In this document: in pieces, positions 8,971 to 17,606 of the stretch
Layout of the letters: every line of letters starts with the position of its first letter
Numbering within the stretch: the stretch's first letter is position 1
Source of the DNA: Cupriavidus taiwanensis
GTDB taxonomy: Bacteria; Pseudomonadota; Gammaproteobacteria; Burkholderiales; Burkholderiaceae
Direction of reading: 5' to 3'
DNA length: 64,000 nucleotides
Assembly: GCF_900250075.1 (NCBI RefSeq)
Contig: NZ_LT977070.1
Span: forward strand, 744,001 to 808,000
The notes under the pieces: generated by a model
Databases searched by the model: none
The model's input: only the letters and a program-made list of their open reading frames with translations
Told to the model about the DNA's origin: nothing
Position numbers and translations under genes: made by a program

Positions 8971-10101
8971 ATGGCCCCATCCCGCGCTGCGCAAGTGTCG
9001 TCCGCAGTTTTCACGGCCGTCAGCAAGAACGCCGGTAAGCCCGCTACACGTCCGGCACGCCGCCGGCTGCTGAAGCTGGGCGCCATGCTCGGCACCAGCC
9101 TGGTGCTGTCGACACAATTCGCCGGCGCCGCCCATGCGCAGGCCGCGGCCACCAAGGTCAGATTCCAGCTCGACTGGCGCTTCGAAGGGCCGGCGGCACT
9201 GTTCCTGCTCGGCGAGCAGAAGGGCTACTACAAGGCCGAAAAGCTCGAGGTCTCGATCGATGCGGGCAACGGCTCGGGCAACGTGGTCAACCGCGTGGCC
9301 TCGGGCACCTATGACATGGGCTTCGCCGACATGTCGTCGGTGATGGAGTTCTACGGCAACAATCCCGACGCGAAGAACAAGCCGGTGGCGGTGATGATGG
9401 TCTACAACAACACGCCCGCGGCCATCCTGGCGCTGAAGAAGTCGGGCATCCGCGCGCCGAAGGACCTGGCTGGCAAGCGTCTGGGCGCGCCGGTATTCGA
9501 CGCCGGCCGGCGCGCCTTCCCGATCTTCGCCCGGGCCAACGGCCTGCAGGCATCGTCGTTCAACTGGCAGGCGATGGACCCGACGCTGCGCGAGACCATG
9601 CTGGTGCGCGGCGACCTCGACGCCATCACTGGCTTTTCGTTCACGTCGATCCTGAACCTGAATGCGCGCGGCGTGAAGGACGAGGACATCGTGGTGCTGC
9701 CATACCCGCAGTTCGGCGTGAAGCTGTACGGCAACGCCGTGATCGCTTCCGAGGAATTCATCAGGAAGAACCCGGAGGCGGTGAAGGCGTTCCTGCGCGC
9801 CTTCAGCAAGTCGGCGCGCGAAGTGATCGCCCGTCCGGAAGAGGGCATCCGGGCGCTCAAGGCGCGCGACGGCATCATCGACGAGAAGCTTGAAACGCGC
9901 CGCCTGAAGCTGGCGCTGGACAGCGTGGTCCAGTCGCCCGACGCCAGGGCCGAAGGCTTTGGCCGCATCAGCAAGCCGCGCCTGTCGCTGATGGCCTCGC
10001 AGGTGGCCGATGCCTTCGGCACCAAGGGCCGTATCAACCCCGATGCGCTGTGGACCGACGCGTACCTGCCGAGCGCGGCCGAACTGGATGTGCTGCGATG
10101 A
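8971..10101 (+). CDS. NitT/TauT-type ABC transporter substrate-binding protein
   Basis: A 376-residue periplasmic binding protein of the SsuA/THI5-like family, which takes nitrate, taurine, sulfonates, pyrimidine precursors or similar small anions. Residues 30-57 look like a twin-arginine-style export signal (RRRLLKLG, hydrophobic core, AHAQ cleavage site). The mature part starts with KVRFQLDWRFEGP, followed by the GYYKAEKLEV helix seen in this family. The ATG at 8971 follows GGAGAG, and upstream in-frame codons would only lengthen the leader. The stop overlaps the next gene's ATG (ATGA at 10098-10101), so a three-gene import operon is clear. The substrate is unknown. Confidence 0.9.
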   Translation: MAPSRAAQVSSAVFTAVSKNAGKPATRPARRRLLKLGAMLGTSLVLSTQFAGAAHAQAAATKVRFQLDWRFEGPAALFLLGEQKGYYKAEKLEVSIDAGNGSGNVVNRVASGTYDMGFADMSSVMEFYGNNPDAKNKPVAVMMVYNNTPAAILALKKSGIRAPKDLAGKRLGAPVFDAGRRAFPIFARANGLQASSFNWQAMDPTLRETMLVRGDLDAITGFSFTSILNLNARGVKDEDIVVLPYPQFGVKLYGNAVIASEEFIRKNPEAVKAFLRAFSKSAREVIARPEEGIRALKARDGIIDEKLETRRLKLALDSVVQSPDARAEGFGRISKPRLSLMASQVADAFGTKGRINPDALWTDAYLPSAAELDVLR

Positions 10102-10958
10102 TGGCGCGCCTGGCTGAATCCATGCCGGCCCCCGCGACTGCCGCGGCGGCGGCGTCCGCGCCCGTCGAGCCCTTCGTCGATTTCAATCGGGTCTGGCTGG
10201 CCTATGACGACGCGCTCGCGCGCCAGGGCGAGTTCGCGGTGGAAGACCTGTCGCTGCAGGCCGCGCCGGGCGAGTTCATCGCCATCGTCGGCCCGTCCGG
10301 CTGCGGCAAGTCCACCTTCATGAAGCTGGCGACCGGACTGAGGCCAGCCACGCGCGGCACAGTCAGGATTGCCGGGGAGAAAGTGAGCGGGCCGCTCAAG
10401 CAGGTGGGCATGGCCTTCCAGGCGCCGACGCTGCTGCCATGGCGCACCACGCTCGACAACGTGATGCTGCCGCTGGAGATCGTCGAGCCCTACCGTTCGA
10501 CCCTGCGTGCCAGGCGCGACGAATACGTCGACCGCGCCCGCCGGCTGCTGCATACCGTGGGCCTGGGCGGCTACGAGGACAAGTACCCGTGGCAGCTGTC
10601 CGGCGGCATGCAGCAGCGCGCCTCGATCTGCCGCGCGCTGGTCCACCAGCCGCGCATGCTGCTGCTCGACGAGCCCTTCGGCGCGCTCGATGCCTTCACC
10701 CGCGAAGAACTATGGTGCGTGCTGCGCGACCTGTGGCAGGCGCAGCGCTTCAACGTGATCCTGGTCACGCACGACCTGCGCGAAGCCGTGTTCCTCGCCG
10801 ACACGGTCTACGTGATGAGCCAGCGCCCCGGCCGCATCGTGCTGCGCAAGGAGATCAGCCTGCCGCGCCCGCGCGATCTCGAGCTGACCTATACCGAGCC
10901 CTTCGCCGAACTGGTGCACACGCTGCGCGAGAAAATAGGCCATGTGCGCCAACACTGA
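10098..10958 (+). CDS. NitT/TauT-type ABC transporter ATP-binding protein
   Basis: A 286-residue cytoplasmic ATPase subunit of the importer. It has Walker A GPSGCGKST near residue 66, the Q-loop VGMAFQAPTLLPW, the signature LSGGMQQR and Walker B MLLLDEPFGALD, followed by the switch histidine in VTHDLREA. The LLPWRTTLDNV segment is characteristic of the SsuB/TauB group. An N-terminal Ala/Pro-rich stretch of about 25 residues precedes the domain. The start overlaps the stop of the binding-protein gene, which implies translational coupling. Confidence 0.93.
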   Translation: MMARLAESMPAPATAAAAASAPVEPFVDFNRVWLAYDDALARQGEFAVEDLSLQAAPGEFIAIVGPSGCGKSTFMKLATGLRPATRGTVRIAGEKVSGPLKQVGMAFQAPTLLPWRTTLDNVMLPLEIVEPYRSTLRARRDEYVDRARRLLHTVGLGGYEDKYPWQLSGGMQQRASICRALVHQPRMLLLDEPFGALDAFTREELWCVLRDLWQAQRFNVILVTHDLREAVFLADTVYVMSQRPGRIVLRKEISLPRPRDLELTYTEPFAELVHTLREKIGHVRQH

Positions 10959-10967
10959 GACCCGACG

Positions 10968-11744
10968 ATGATGATGACTTTGACTTCCGCGCAAGAGCGC
11001 CGCGTGCAACGCGTGGCGCCGTGGCTGCTGCTGGCCGCGGTGCTGCTGCTATGGCAGGGCGCGTGCATGGCCTTCGATGTCTCCGACTTCATCCTGCCGA
11101 CGCCGACCGCGATCGCGACCGCGCTGGTCGACTACGCGGACGTAATCGCTGGCCATGCGTGGCGCACCTTCTGGACCACCATGGCGGGTTTTGCCGTGGC
11201 CATAGGCGTGGGCGTGTTGCTCGGGCTGGCGATGGGCTCGTCGCGGCTGCTTTATGCCGCCAGCTACCCGCTGATGACCGCCTTCAACGCGCTGCCCAAG
11301 GCCGCCTTCGTGCCGATCCTGGTGGTGTGGTTCGGGCTGGGCGCCGGCCCGGCGATCCTGACCGCGTTCCTGATCTCGTTCTTCCCGATCATGGTCAATA
11401 TCGCCACCGGCCTGGCCACGCTCGAGCCGGAACTGGAAGACGTGCTGCGCGTGCTGGGCGCCAAGCGGCGCGACGTGCTGTTCAAGGTCGGCCTGCCGCG
11501 CGCGCTGCCGTACTTCTTCGCCTCGCTGAAGGTCGCGATCACGCTGGCCTTTGTCGGCACCACGGTGTCGGAGATGAATGCCGCCAACGAGGGCATCGGC
11601 TACCTGCTGGTGTCGGCCGGCTCCGCCATGAAGATGCCGCTGGCCTTTGCCGGGCTGGTGGTGATCGCGGTGATGGCGATGGCGATGTACGAGCTGTTCG
11701 CGGTGGTGGAGAAGCGCATGACCGGCTGGGCCCACCGGGGTTGA
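10968..11744 (+). CDS. NitT/TauT-type ABC transporter permease
   Basis: A 258-residue inner-membrane permease with about six hydrophobic helices. The cytoplasmic coupling (EAA) loop is visible near residues 150-175 as DVLRVLGAKRRDVLFKVGLP. It is of the SsuC/TauC type and completes the three-gene importer started at 8971. The gap to the ATPase gene is 9 bp. The LysR gene follows on the same strand 45 bp later. Confidence 0.92.
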   Translation: MMMTLTSAQERRVQRVAPWLLLAAVLLLWQGACMAFDVSDFILPTPTAIATALVDYADVIAGHAWRTFWTTMAGFAVAIGVGVLLGLAMGSSRLLYAASYPLMTAFNALPKAAFVPILVVWFGLGAGPAILTAFLISFFPIMVNIATGLATLEPELEDVLRVLGAKRRDVLFKVGLPRALPYFFASLKVAITLAFVGTTVSEMNAANEGIGYLLVSAGSAMKMPLAFAGLVVIAVMAMAMYELFAVVEKRMTGWAHRG

Positions 11745-11789
11745 GGCGGCGGCTGGCGAAGCGCCGCGCGCCGGTGGATAATCCGCGTC

Positions 11790-12734
11790 ATGGAAATCAA
11801 ATGGCTTGAAGACTTCGTCAGCCTGGCCGAGACGCACAGCTTCTCGCGCTCGGCCGAACTACGCCACGTCACGCAACCGGCGTTCTCACGCCGGATCCAG
11901 TCGCTGGAGGCGTGGGTCGGCACCGAGCTGATCGACCGCTCGAGCTATCCCACCAGCCTGACCCCGGCCGGCAAGGTGTTCTACGAGCAGGCGCTGGCGA
12001 TGCTGGCGCAGGTCAGCGAAACCCGAGCGCTGATGCGCGGCCAGCGCTCGGCCAATGCGCAGGTGCTGGAATTCGCGGTGCCGCACACGCTGTCGCTGAC
12101 CTTCTTCCCGGAATGGCTCAAGGCGCTGGAGCGCAAGCTCGGCACGCTGCCGTGCCGGCTGCGCGCGCTCAATGTCCATGACGCGGTGCTGATGCTGGTC
12201 GAGGGCGGCTGCGACCTGGTGATGGTCTACCACCACGCGCGCCAGGCCATCCAGCTGGATCCGGCGCGGTACGACATGCTGGTGCTCGGGACCGAACGGC
12301 TATCGCCCTACAGCGTTCCGGACCCCGCCGGCAAGCCCCTGTTCCGGCTGCCGGGCACCGACAAGAAGCCGGTGCCGTTCCTCAGCTATACGCCCAACGC
12401 CTTCCTCGGCCGCATGGTCGACCTGCTGCTGGCTGAAACCGCCGAGGCGCTCAAGCTGGACAAATGCTACGAGACCGATATGGCCGAGGCGCTCAAGGTG
12501 ATGGCGCTGTCCGGCCACGGCATGGCCTTCCTGCCCGAAAGCGCGGTGCGCGACGACGTCGCGGCGGGCCGGCTGGTGCGGGCCGAGTCGGCGCGCGGCC
12601 TGCCGCTGTCGATCGACATGGAAATCCGCTTGTATCGGGAGAAGCCGGGCGAGAACGGCGGCGAGCGGCGCGCCGGGGCGCGGCGCAAGCGGCAGCTGGT
12701 GGACCAGGTGTGGGGGACCCTGACCTCGGCGTAG
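11790..12734 (+). CDS. LysR family transcriptional regulator
   Basis: A 314-residue LysR-type regulator. The N-terminal winged helix-turn-helix is seen in WLEDFVSLAETHSFSRSAE followed by TQPAFSRRIQSLE. The rest (about 90-300) is the effector-binding periplasmic-protein-like domain. It lies between the transporter operon and gdhA on the same strand. A 46-bp nested dyad begins 6 bp after its stop and could be the site it binds to control gdhA. That connection is inferred from position only. The C-terminal end is unusually basic (GERRAGARRKRQ). Confidence 0.9.
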   Translation: MEIKWLEDFVSLAETHSFSRSAELRHVTQPAFSRRIQSLEAWVGTELIDRSSYPTSLTPAGKVFYEQALAMLAQVSETRALMRGQRSANAQVLEFAVPHTLSLTFFPEWLKALERKLGTLPCRLRALNVHDAVLMLVEGGCDLVMVYHHARQAIQLDPARYDMLVLGTERLSPYSVPDPAGKPLFRLPGTDKKPVPFLSYTPNAFLGRMVDLLLAETAEALKLDKCYETDMAEALKVMALSGHGMAFLPESAVRDDVAAGRLVRAESARGLPLSIDMEIRLYREKPGENGGERRAGARRKRQLVDQVWGTLTSA

Positions 12735-12739
12735 CGACG

Positions 12740-12785
12740 GTTTGCTCCAAGGTTATGCGCGTCCTGCATAACCCGATGAGCAAAC
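12740..12785. promoter_or_regulatory. Nested 46-bp dyad upstream of gdhA
   Basis: The inner arms GGTTATGC (12751-12758) and GCATAACC (12766-12773) are separated by 7 bases. The outer arms GTTTGCTC (12740-12747) and GAGCAAAC (12778-12785) share the same centre. All arms are perfect 8-mers. The T-N11-A-like core and position suit a LysR operator for gdhA. As RNA it would also fold after the regulator's stop, but no U-run follows, so a terminator is less likely. Confidence 0.65.
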
Positions 12786-12851
12786 GGCATTGGATTCGGG
12801 GCCGCCGCCAAGCCTAAGCTTGCGCCCATCTTCCACCCCGGAACCCACCCG

Positions 12852-14159
12852 ATGTCTTCCGCAGCACCGACCAACACTGCTGGCCAAAAGCACGCACTCC
12901 CGTCCTACCTCAACGCCGACAACCTCGGCCCCTGGGGCATCTACCTGCAGCAAGTCGACCGCGTCACGCCCTACCTGGGTTCGCTGGCGCGCTGGGTCGA
13001 GACCCTCAAGCGTCCCAAGCGCGCCCTGATCGTCGATGTTCCGATCGAGCTCGACAACGGCACCATCGCCCATTTCGAGGGCTACCGGGTGCAGCACAAC
13101 CTGTCGCGCGGCCCGGGCAAGGGCGGCGTGCGCTTCCACCAGGACGTGACGCTGTCCGAGGTGATGGCGCTGTCGGCCTGGATGTCGGTGAAGAACGCGG
13201 CGGTCAACGTGCCGTACGGCGGTGCCAAGGGCGGCATCCGCGTCGACCCGCGCACGCTGTCGCACGCGGAGCTGGAACGCCTGACGCGCCGCTACACCAG
13301 TGAAATAAACATCATCATCGGGCCGAGCAAGGACATCCCGGCGCCCGACGTCAACACCAACGCACAGGTGATGGCGTGGATGATGGACACCTATTCGATG
13401 AATTCGGGCAGCACCTCGACCGGCGTCGTGACCGGCAAGCCGATCTCGCTGGGCGGCTCGCTGGGCCGCCACGAGGCCACCGGCCGGGGCGTGTTCGTGG
13501 TCGGCTCCGAGGCCGCGCGCAATATCGGCCTCGAGGTCAAGGGCGCGCGCGTGGCGGTGCAGGGCTTCGGCAACGTCGGCGCGGTCGCCGCCAAGCTGTT
13601 CCATGAGGCCGGCGCCAAGGTGGTGGCGGTGCAGGACCACCGCACCACGCTGTTCGACCCGGCCGGCCTGGACGTGCCGGCGATGATGGAATACGCGTCG
13701 CACAGCGGCACCATCGACGGCTTCCGCGGCGAAGTCCTGCGGACCGAGCAGTTCTGGGAAGTCGACTGCGACATCCTGATCCCGGCCGCGCTGGAAGGCC
13801 AGATCACCGCCGAAAACGCGCCGAAGATCACGGCAAAGCTGGTGATCGAGGGCGCCAACGGCCCGACCACGCCGCAGGCCGATGACATCCTGCGCGAGCG
13901 CAATATCCTGGTCTGCCCGGACGTTATCGCCAACGCCGGCGGCGTGACCGTGTCCTACTTCGAATGGGTGCAGGATTTCTCCAGCTTCTTCTGGACCGAG
14001 GAAGAGATCAACCAGCGCCTGGTACGGATCATGCAAGAAGCCTTCCGGGCAATCTGGCAAGTGGCACAGGAAAACAAGGTGACGCTGCGCACGGCGGCGT
14101 TCATCGTGGCCTGTACGCGGATCCTGCAGGCGCGTGAGATGCGCGGCCTGTACCCCTGA
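12852..14159 (+). CDS. gdhA: Glutamate dehydrogenase
   Basis: A 435-residue hexameric-type glutamate dehydrogenase that interconverts glutamate and 2-oxoglutarate plus ammonia with NAD(P). The substrate-binding segment [10 protein letters not shown] and the catalytic-lysine motif VPYGGAKGG lie near residues 90-125. The nucleotide-binding Rossmann motif [12 protein letters not shown] is near 240. Cofactor specificity is not decided by what I can see. The glutamate importer gltIJKL lies just downstream, so the likely role is catabolic: glutamate is taken up and deaminated. The start at 12852 fits the family N-terminus, and a 117-bp upstream region carries the nested dyad. Confidence 0.94.
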   Translation: MSSAAPTNTAGQKHALPSYLNADNLGPWGIYLQQVDRVTPYLGSLARWVETLKRPKRALIVDVPIELDNGTIAHFEGYRVQHNLSRGPGKGGVRFHQDVTLSEVMALSAWMSVKNAAVNVPYGGAKGGIRVDPRTLSHAELERLTRRYTSEINIIIGPSKDIPAPDVNTNAQVMAWMMDTYSMNSGSTSTGVVTGKPISLGGSLGRHEATGRGVFVVGSEAARNIGLEVKGARVAVQGFGNVGAVAAKLFHEAGAKVVAVQDHRTTLFDPAGLDVPAMMEYASHSGTIDGFRGEVLRTEQFWEVDCDILIPAALEGQITAENAPKITAKLVIEGANGPTTPQADDILRERNILVCPDVIANAGGVTVSYFEWVQDFSSFFWTEEEINQRLVRIMQEAFRAIWQVAQENKVTLRTAAFIVACTRILQAREMRGLYP

Positions 14160-14337
14160 TCGGGGCAGGCAGGCCCGGGGCGAGGCACTCGCATGGTGCA
14201 GTGCAATAATCGTCCCCGGACCCCGGCTTCATGACCGCCAGACGCGGTCTCCGGCAAGCGCCGGAGGCCGCGTTGTCGTATCCGGACGCGCTGCGCACGG
14301 ATTGCCCCGAAGTGAGGTTCTAGGAGAAAACCCAGTT

Positions 14338-14363
14338 GTATTGCGCCGGATGCTGCGCAATAC
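14338..14363. promoter_or_regulatory. GTATTGCGC-N8-GCGCAATAC dyad upstream of gltI
   Basis: Perfect 9-bp arms (14338-14346 and 14355-14363) around an 8-base spacer end 3 bases before the -35 box of the proposed gltI promoter. This is the classic place for an activator, or for a repressor that contacts polymerase. The binding protein is unknown. Confidence 0.6.
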
Positions 14364-14366
14364 TGT

Positions 14367-14395
14367 TTCACCAGTGGGGGTTTTATTCTTAGAAT
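14367..14395 (+). promoter_or_regulatory. Sigma-70 promoter of gltI
   Basis: TTCACC (14367-14372) and TAGAAT (14390-14395) are spaced by 17 bases. Transcription would begin near 14402, giving a leader of about 25 bases before the ATG at 14427, which has AAGGAG just upstream. Confidence 0.6.
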
Positions 14396-14426
14396 CCCGC
14401 TTTCTCTTCATGGTCAAGGAGATGTT

Positions 14427-15326
14427 ATGAATTTCGCCAAGTTGGCTGCCCTGATGATTGCCGGGGGCGTAATGTGCGGGACGGCACAGGCAGCCGAACA
14501 ACTGACGGGCACGCTGAAGAAAATCAAGGACACCAGCGTCATCACGCTCGGCGTGCGCGAATCGTCGATTCCGTTCAACTACAACCTGGGCGGCGTGCGC
14601 CAGGTCGGCTATTCCTACGATATCAACATGAAGATCGTGGAAGCCATCAAGGACCAGCTGAAGCTGCCGACCCTGCAGGTCAAGGAAATCCCGATCACCT
14701 CGCAGAACCGCATCACGCTGCTGCAGAACGGCACCATCGATATCGAGTGCGGCTCGACCACCAATAACCTGGAACGCCAGAAGCAGGTCGCCTTCACCAA
14801 TTCCATCTTCATCATCGGCACACGCATCATGGTGAAGAAGGATGCCGGCATCAAGGACTGGGCCGACCTGAAGGGCAAGAACGTCGTCACCACCGCCGGC
14901 ACCACGTCGGAGCGCCTGCTGCGCAAGATGAACGACGACCAGAAGCTGGGCGTCAACATCATCAGCACCAAGGACCACGGCCAGTCGTTCCTGACGCTGG
15001 AATCGGGCCGCGCGGTCGCCTTCATGATGGACGACGCGCTGCTGTACGGCGAACGCGCCAAGGCCAAGAACCCGGCCGACTGGATCGTCGTCGGCAAGCC
15101 GCAATCGCGCGAGTCCTATGGCTGCATGATCCGCAAGGACGACCCGCAGTTCAAGAAGCTGGCCGACAACGTCATCTCCGGCATGATGAAGGACGGCTCG
15201 ATCAACACGCTGTACACCAAGTGGTTCATGCAACCGGTTCCGCCCAAGGGCCTGAACCTGGACTTCCCGCTGTCCGAAGACATGAAGACGCTGATCAAGG
15301 CGCCTAACGACAAGGCGCTGGACTGA
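14427..15326 (+). CDS. gltI: Glutamate/aspartate ABC transporter substrate-binding protein
   Basis: A 299-residue periplasmic amino-acid-binding protein (family 3). Residues 1-23 form a Sec signal peptide ending GTAQA-AEQ. The segments GVRESSIPFNYN and QNGTIDIECGSTTNN are typical of the glutamate/aspartate branch (GltI). It captures glutamate or aspartate for the GltJK-GltL importer. A terminator-like hairpin follows its stop, so it is probably made in excess over the membrane subunits. Its closeness to gdhA points to glutamate use. Confidence 0.94.
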   Translation: MNFAKLAALMIAGGVMCGTAQAAEQLTGTLKKIKDTSVITLGVRESSIPFNYNLGGVRQVGYSYDINMKIVEAIKDQLKLPTLQVKEIPITSQNRITLLQNGTIDIECGSTTNNLERQKQVAFTNSIFIIGTRIMVKKDAGIKDWADLKGKNVVTTAGTTSERLLRKMNDDQKLGVNIISTKDHGQSFLTLESGRAVAFMMDDALLYGERAKAKNPADWIVVGKPQSRESYGCMIRKDDPQFKKLADNVISGMMKDGSINTLYTKWFMQPVPPKGLNLDFPLSEDMKTLIKAPNDKALD

Positions 15327-15346
15327 CCTGCCGTTGACAGCACTGC

Positions 15347-15378
15347 GAAACGGAAGGCTCGTCCTTCCGTTTCTTTTT
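15347..15378 (+). terminator. Intercistronic terminator between gltI and gltJ
   Basis: GAAACGGAAGG (15347-15357), loop CTCGT and CCTTCCGTTTC (15363-15373) form an 11-bp stem followed directly by TTTTT. This is a canonical intrinsic terminator inside an operon. The ribosome-binding site of gltJ (TGAGGA) begins at its last base, so partial termination would set the ratio of binding protein to permease. Confidence 0.85.
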
Positions 15379-15389
15379 GAGGACGCAAC

Positions 15390-16118
15390 ATGAACTACAA
15401 CTGGCATTGGGGAGTTTTCCTCGAACAGGCCGCCCAGAACGAGACCTACCTGGACTGGATGATCTCAGGTCTCAAGGTCACGCTCGCGCTGGGGCTTTCG
15501 TCCTGGGTCATTGCCCTGGTCATCGGTTCGGTGCTCGGCGTGCTGCGCACGGTGCCGAACAAATGGCTGGCCGGCATTGCCGCCACCTATGTCGAGATTT
15601 TCCGCAACATCCCGCTGCTGGTGCAGCTGTTCATCTGGTACTTTGTCGCGCCCGAGCTGCTGCCCGGCGGCGAGGCGATCAAGCAGATGAACCCGTTCGC
15701 GCAGCAGTTCCTGGCCGCCATGCTGTGCCTGGGGACGTTTACCGCCGCGCGGGTGTGCGAGCAGGTGCGCTCGGGCATCAACTCGCTGGCGCGCGGTCAG
15801 AAGAACGCCGGCCTGGCGATGGGCTTCACGCTGCCGCAGACGTACCGCCACGTGCTGCTGCCGATGGCATTCCGCGTGATCGTGCCGCCGCTGACCTCCG
15901 AGTTCCTGAACATCTTCAAGAACTCGGCGGTGGCGTCGACCATCGGCCTGCTCGAGCTGGCCGCGCAGGGGCGCCAGCTGGTGGACTACACCGCGCGCCC
16001 GTATGAGTCGTTCATCGCGGTCACGCTGATGTACGCGCTGATCAACATCACGGTGATGCTGCTGATGCGCTGGGTCGAGGCCCGCACGCGCGTGCCCGGC
16101 TTCATCGGCGGCAAGTAA
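15390..16118 (+). CDS. gltJ: Glutamate/aspartate ABC transporter permease GltJ
   Basis: A 242-residue HisM-type permease with about five membrane helices. A conserved early segment is VEIFRNIPLLVQLF. The cytoplasmic coupling loop (SLARGQKNAGLAMGFTLPQ) is near residues 130-150. It forms a heterodimer with GltK in the inner membrane. The order binding protein, GltJ, GltK, GltL is the standard one. The start is fixed by TGAGGA 7 bases upstream. Confidence 0.93.
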   Translation: MNYNWHWGVFLEQAAQNETYLDWMISGLKVTLALGLSSWVIALVIGSVLGVLRTVPNKWLAGIAATYVEIFRNIPLLVQLFIWYFVAPELLPGGEAIKQMNPFAQQFLAAMLCLGTFTAARVCEQVRSGINSLARGQKNAGLAMGFTLPQTYRHVLLPMAFRVIVPPLTSEFLNIFKNSAVASTIGLLELAAQGRQLVDYTARPYESFIAVTLMYALINITVMLLMRWVEARTRVPGFIGGK

Positions 16119-16127
16119 GGGGGCGCC

Positions 16128-16811
16128 ATGGCTTATTCCTTCGATTTCACCTCGATCAACCCGGCCACGCTGCATGTGCTGGGCGAGGGCATGATGGTCT
16201 CGCTGAAGATCACCGTCACCGCGGTGGTGGTAGGCATCATCTGGGGCACCATCCTGGCGATGATGCGGCTGTCGTCGTTCCGGCTGCTGAACTGGTTCGC
16301 CCAGGGGTACGTGACCATCTTCCGCTCGATCCCGCTGGTGATGGTGCTGTTGTGGTTCTTCCTGATCATCCCGCAGGTGCTGCAGGGCCTCTTCAACCTG
16401 TCGCCGGCGACCGACCTGCGCATGACCTCGGCGCTGGTGGCGTTCGCGCTGTTCGAGGCGGCGTACTACTCCGAGATCATCCGCGCGGGGATCCAGAGCG
16501 TGTCGCGCGGGCAGATGTTCGCGGCGCAGGCGCTGGGCATGACCTACGGGCAGTCGATGCGGCTGGTGATCCTGCCGCAGGCGTTCCGCAACATGGTGCC
16601 GCTGCTGCTGACGCAGGGCATCATCCTGTTCCAGGATACGTCGCTGGTGTACGTGAGCGCGCTGGCGGACTTCTTCGGCCAGGCCTACGGCATCGGCGAG
16701 CGCGACGGCCGTATCGTCGAGATGCTGCTGTTCGCCGGCCTGGTGTACTTCATCATTTGTTTCTCCGCTTCGCTGCTGGTCAAGCGTTATCAGAAAAAGG
16801 TGGCCGTATGA
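16128..16811 (+). CDS. gltK: Glutamate/aspartate ABC transporter permease GltK
   Basis: A 227-residue partner permease of GltJ, with the same fold: [16 protein letters not shown] near residue 60 and the coupling loop [15 protein letters not shown] near 125. It ends with a basic tail ([10 protein letters not shown]). The gene starts 9 bp after gltJ, and its stop overlaps the start of gltL (ATGA, 16808-16811). Confidence 0.93.
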   Translation: MAYSFDFTSINPATLHVLGEGMMVSLKITVTAVVVGIIWGTILAMMRLSSFRLLNWFAQGYVTIFRSIPLVMVLLWFFLIIPQVLQGLFNLSPATDLRMTSALVAFALFEAAYYSEIIRAGIQSVSRGQMFAAQALGMTYGQSMRLVILPQAFRNMVPLLLTQGIILFQDTSLVYVSALADFFGQAYGIGERDGRIVEMLLFAGLVYFIICFSASLLVKRYQKKVAV

Positions 16812-17542
16812 TCGAGATTAATAACGTTTCCAAGTGGTACGGCTCCTTCCAGGTGCTGACCGACTGCACCACCAAGGTTGCCAAGGGTGAAGTGGTGGTG
16901 GTGTGCGGCCCGTCGGGCTCGGGCAAATCGACGCTGATCAAGACCGTCAACGCGCTGGAGCCGTTCCAGAAGGGCGACATCCTGGTCGACGGCACCTCGG
17001 TGGGCAATCCCAAGACCAACCTGCCCAAGCTGCGCTCGCGCGTCGGCATGGTGTTCCAGAACTTCGAGCTGTTCCCGCACCTGTCGATCACCGAGAACCT
17101 GACCATCGCGCAGATGAAGGTGCTGGGCCGCTCCAAGGACGAGGCCATGGCCAAGGGCCTGAAGTACCTCGAGCGCGTGGGCCTGAAGAGCCAGGCGGAG
17201 AAGTACCCCGGCCAGCTGTCGGGCGGCCAGCAGCAGCGCGTGGCGATCGCGCGCGCGCTGTCGATGGACCCGATCTGCATGCTGTTCGACGAGCCCACCT
17301 CGGCGCTGGACCCGGAGATGGTCAACGAAGTGCTGGACGTGATGGTGCAGCTGGCGCAGGAAGGCATGACCATGATGTGCGTGACCCACGAGATGGGCTT
17401 CGCGCGCAAGGTGGCCAACCGCGTGATCTTCATGGACCAGGGCAAGATCGTCGAGGACGCCGACAAGGAAGAGTTCTTCGGCAATATCGACGCCCGTTCC
17501 GAGCGCGCGCGCCAGTTCCTGTCGAAGATCCTGCATCACTGA
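16808..17542 (+). CDS. gltL: Glutamate/aspartate ABC transporter ATP-binding protein GltL
   Basis: A 244-residue polar-amino-acid importer ATPase. It shows Walker [10 protein letters not shown] near residue 36, Q-loop [13 protein letters not shown], signature LSGGQQQR, Walker [12 protein letters not shown] and the switch region CVTHEMGFA. It energises the GltJK permease. Its ATG overlaps the gltK stop, which shows translational coupling. A strong terminator follows. Confidence 0.95.
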   Translation: MIEINNVSKWYGSFQVLTDCTTKVAKGEVVVVCGPSGSGKSTLIKTVNALEPFQKGDILVDGTSVGNPKTNLPKLRSRVGMVFQNFELFPHLSITENLTIAQMKVLGRSKDEAMAKGLKYLERVGLKSQAEKYPGQLSGGQQQRVAIARALSMDPICMLFDEPTSALDPEMVNEVLDVMVQLAQEGMTMMCVTHEMGFARKVANRVIFMDQGKIVEDADKEEFFGNIDARSERARQFLSKILHH

Positions 17543-17560
17543 ACGGCCTGCCAGCCTGAT

Positions 17561-17590
17561 GAAAAAGGGACGCCTCGGCGTCCCTTTTTC
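17561..17590. terminator. Bidirectional terminator after gltL
   Basis: GAAAAAGGGACGCC (17561-17574) and GGCGTCCCTTTTTC (17577-17590) are perfectly complementary around a 2-base centre. A-run and U-run on either side make it work on both strands. It separates gltL from the convergent amidotransferase gene. Confidence 0.9.
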
Positions 17591-17606
17591 CCTTGTGCCG
17601 GATGGC

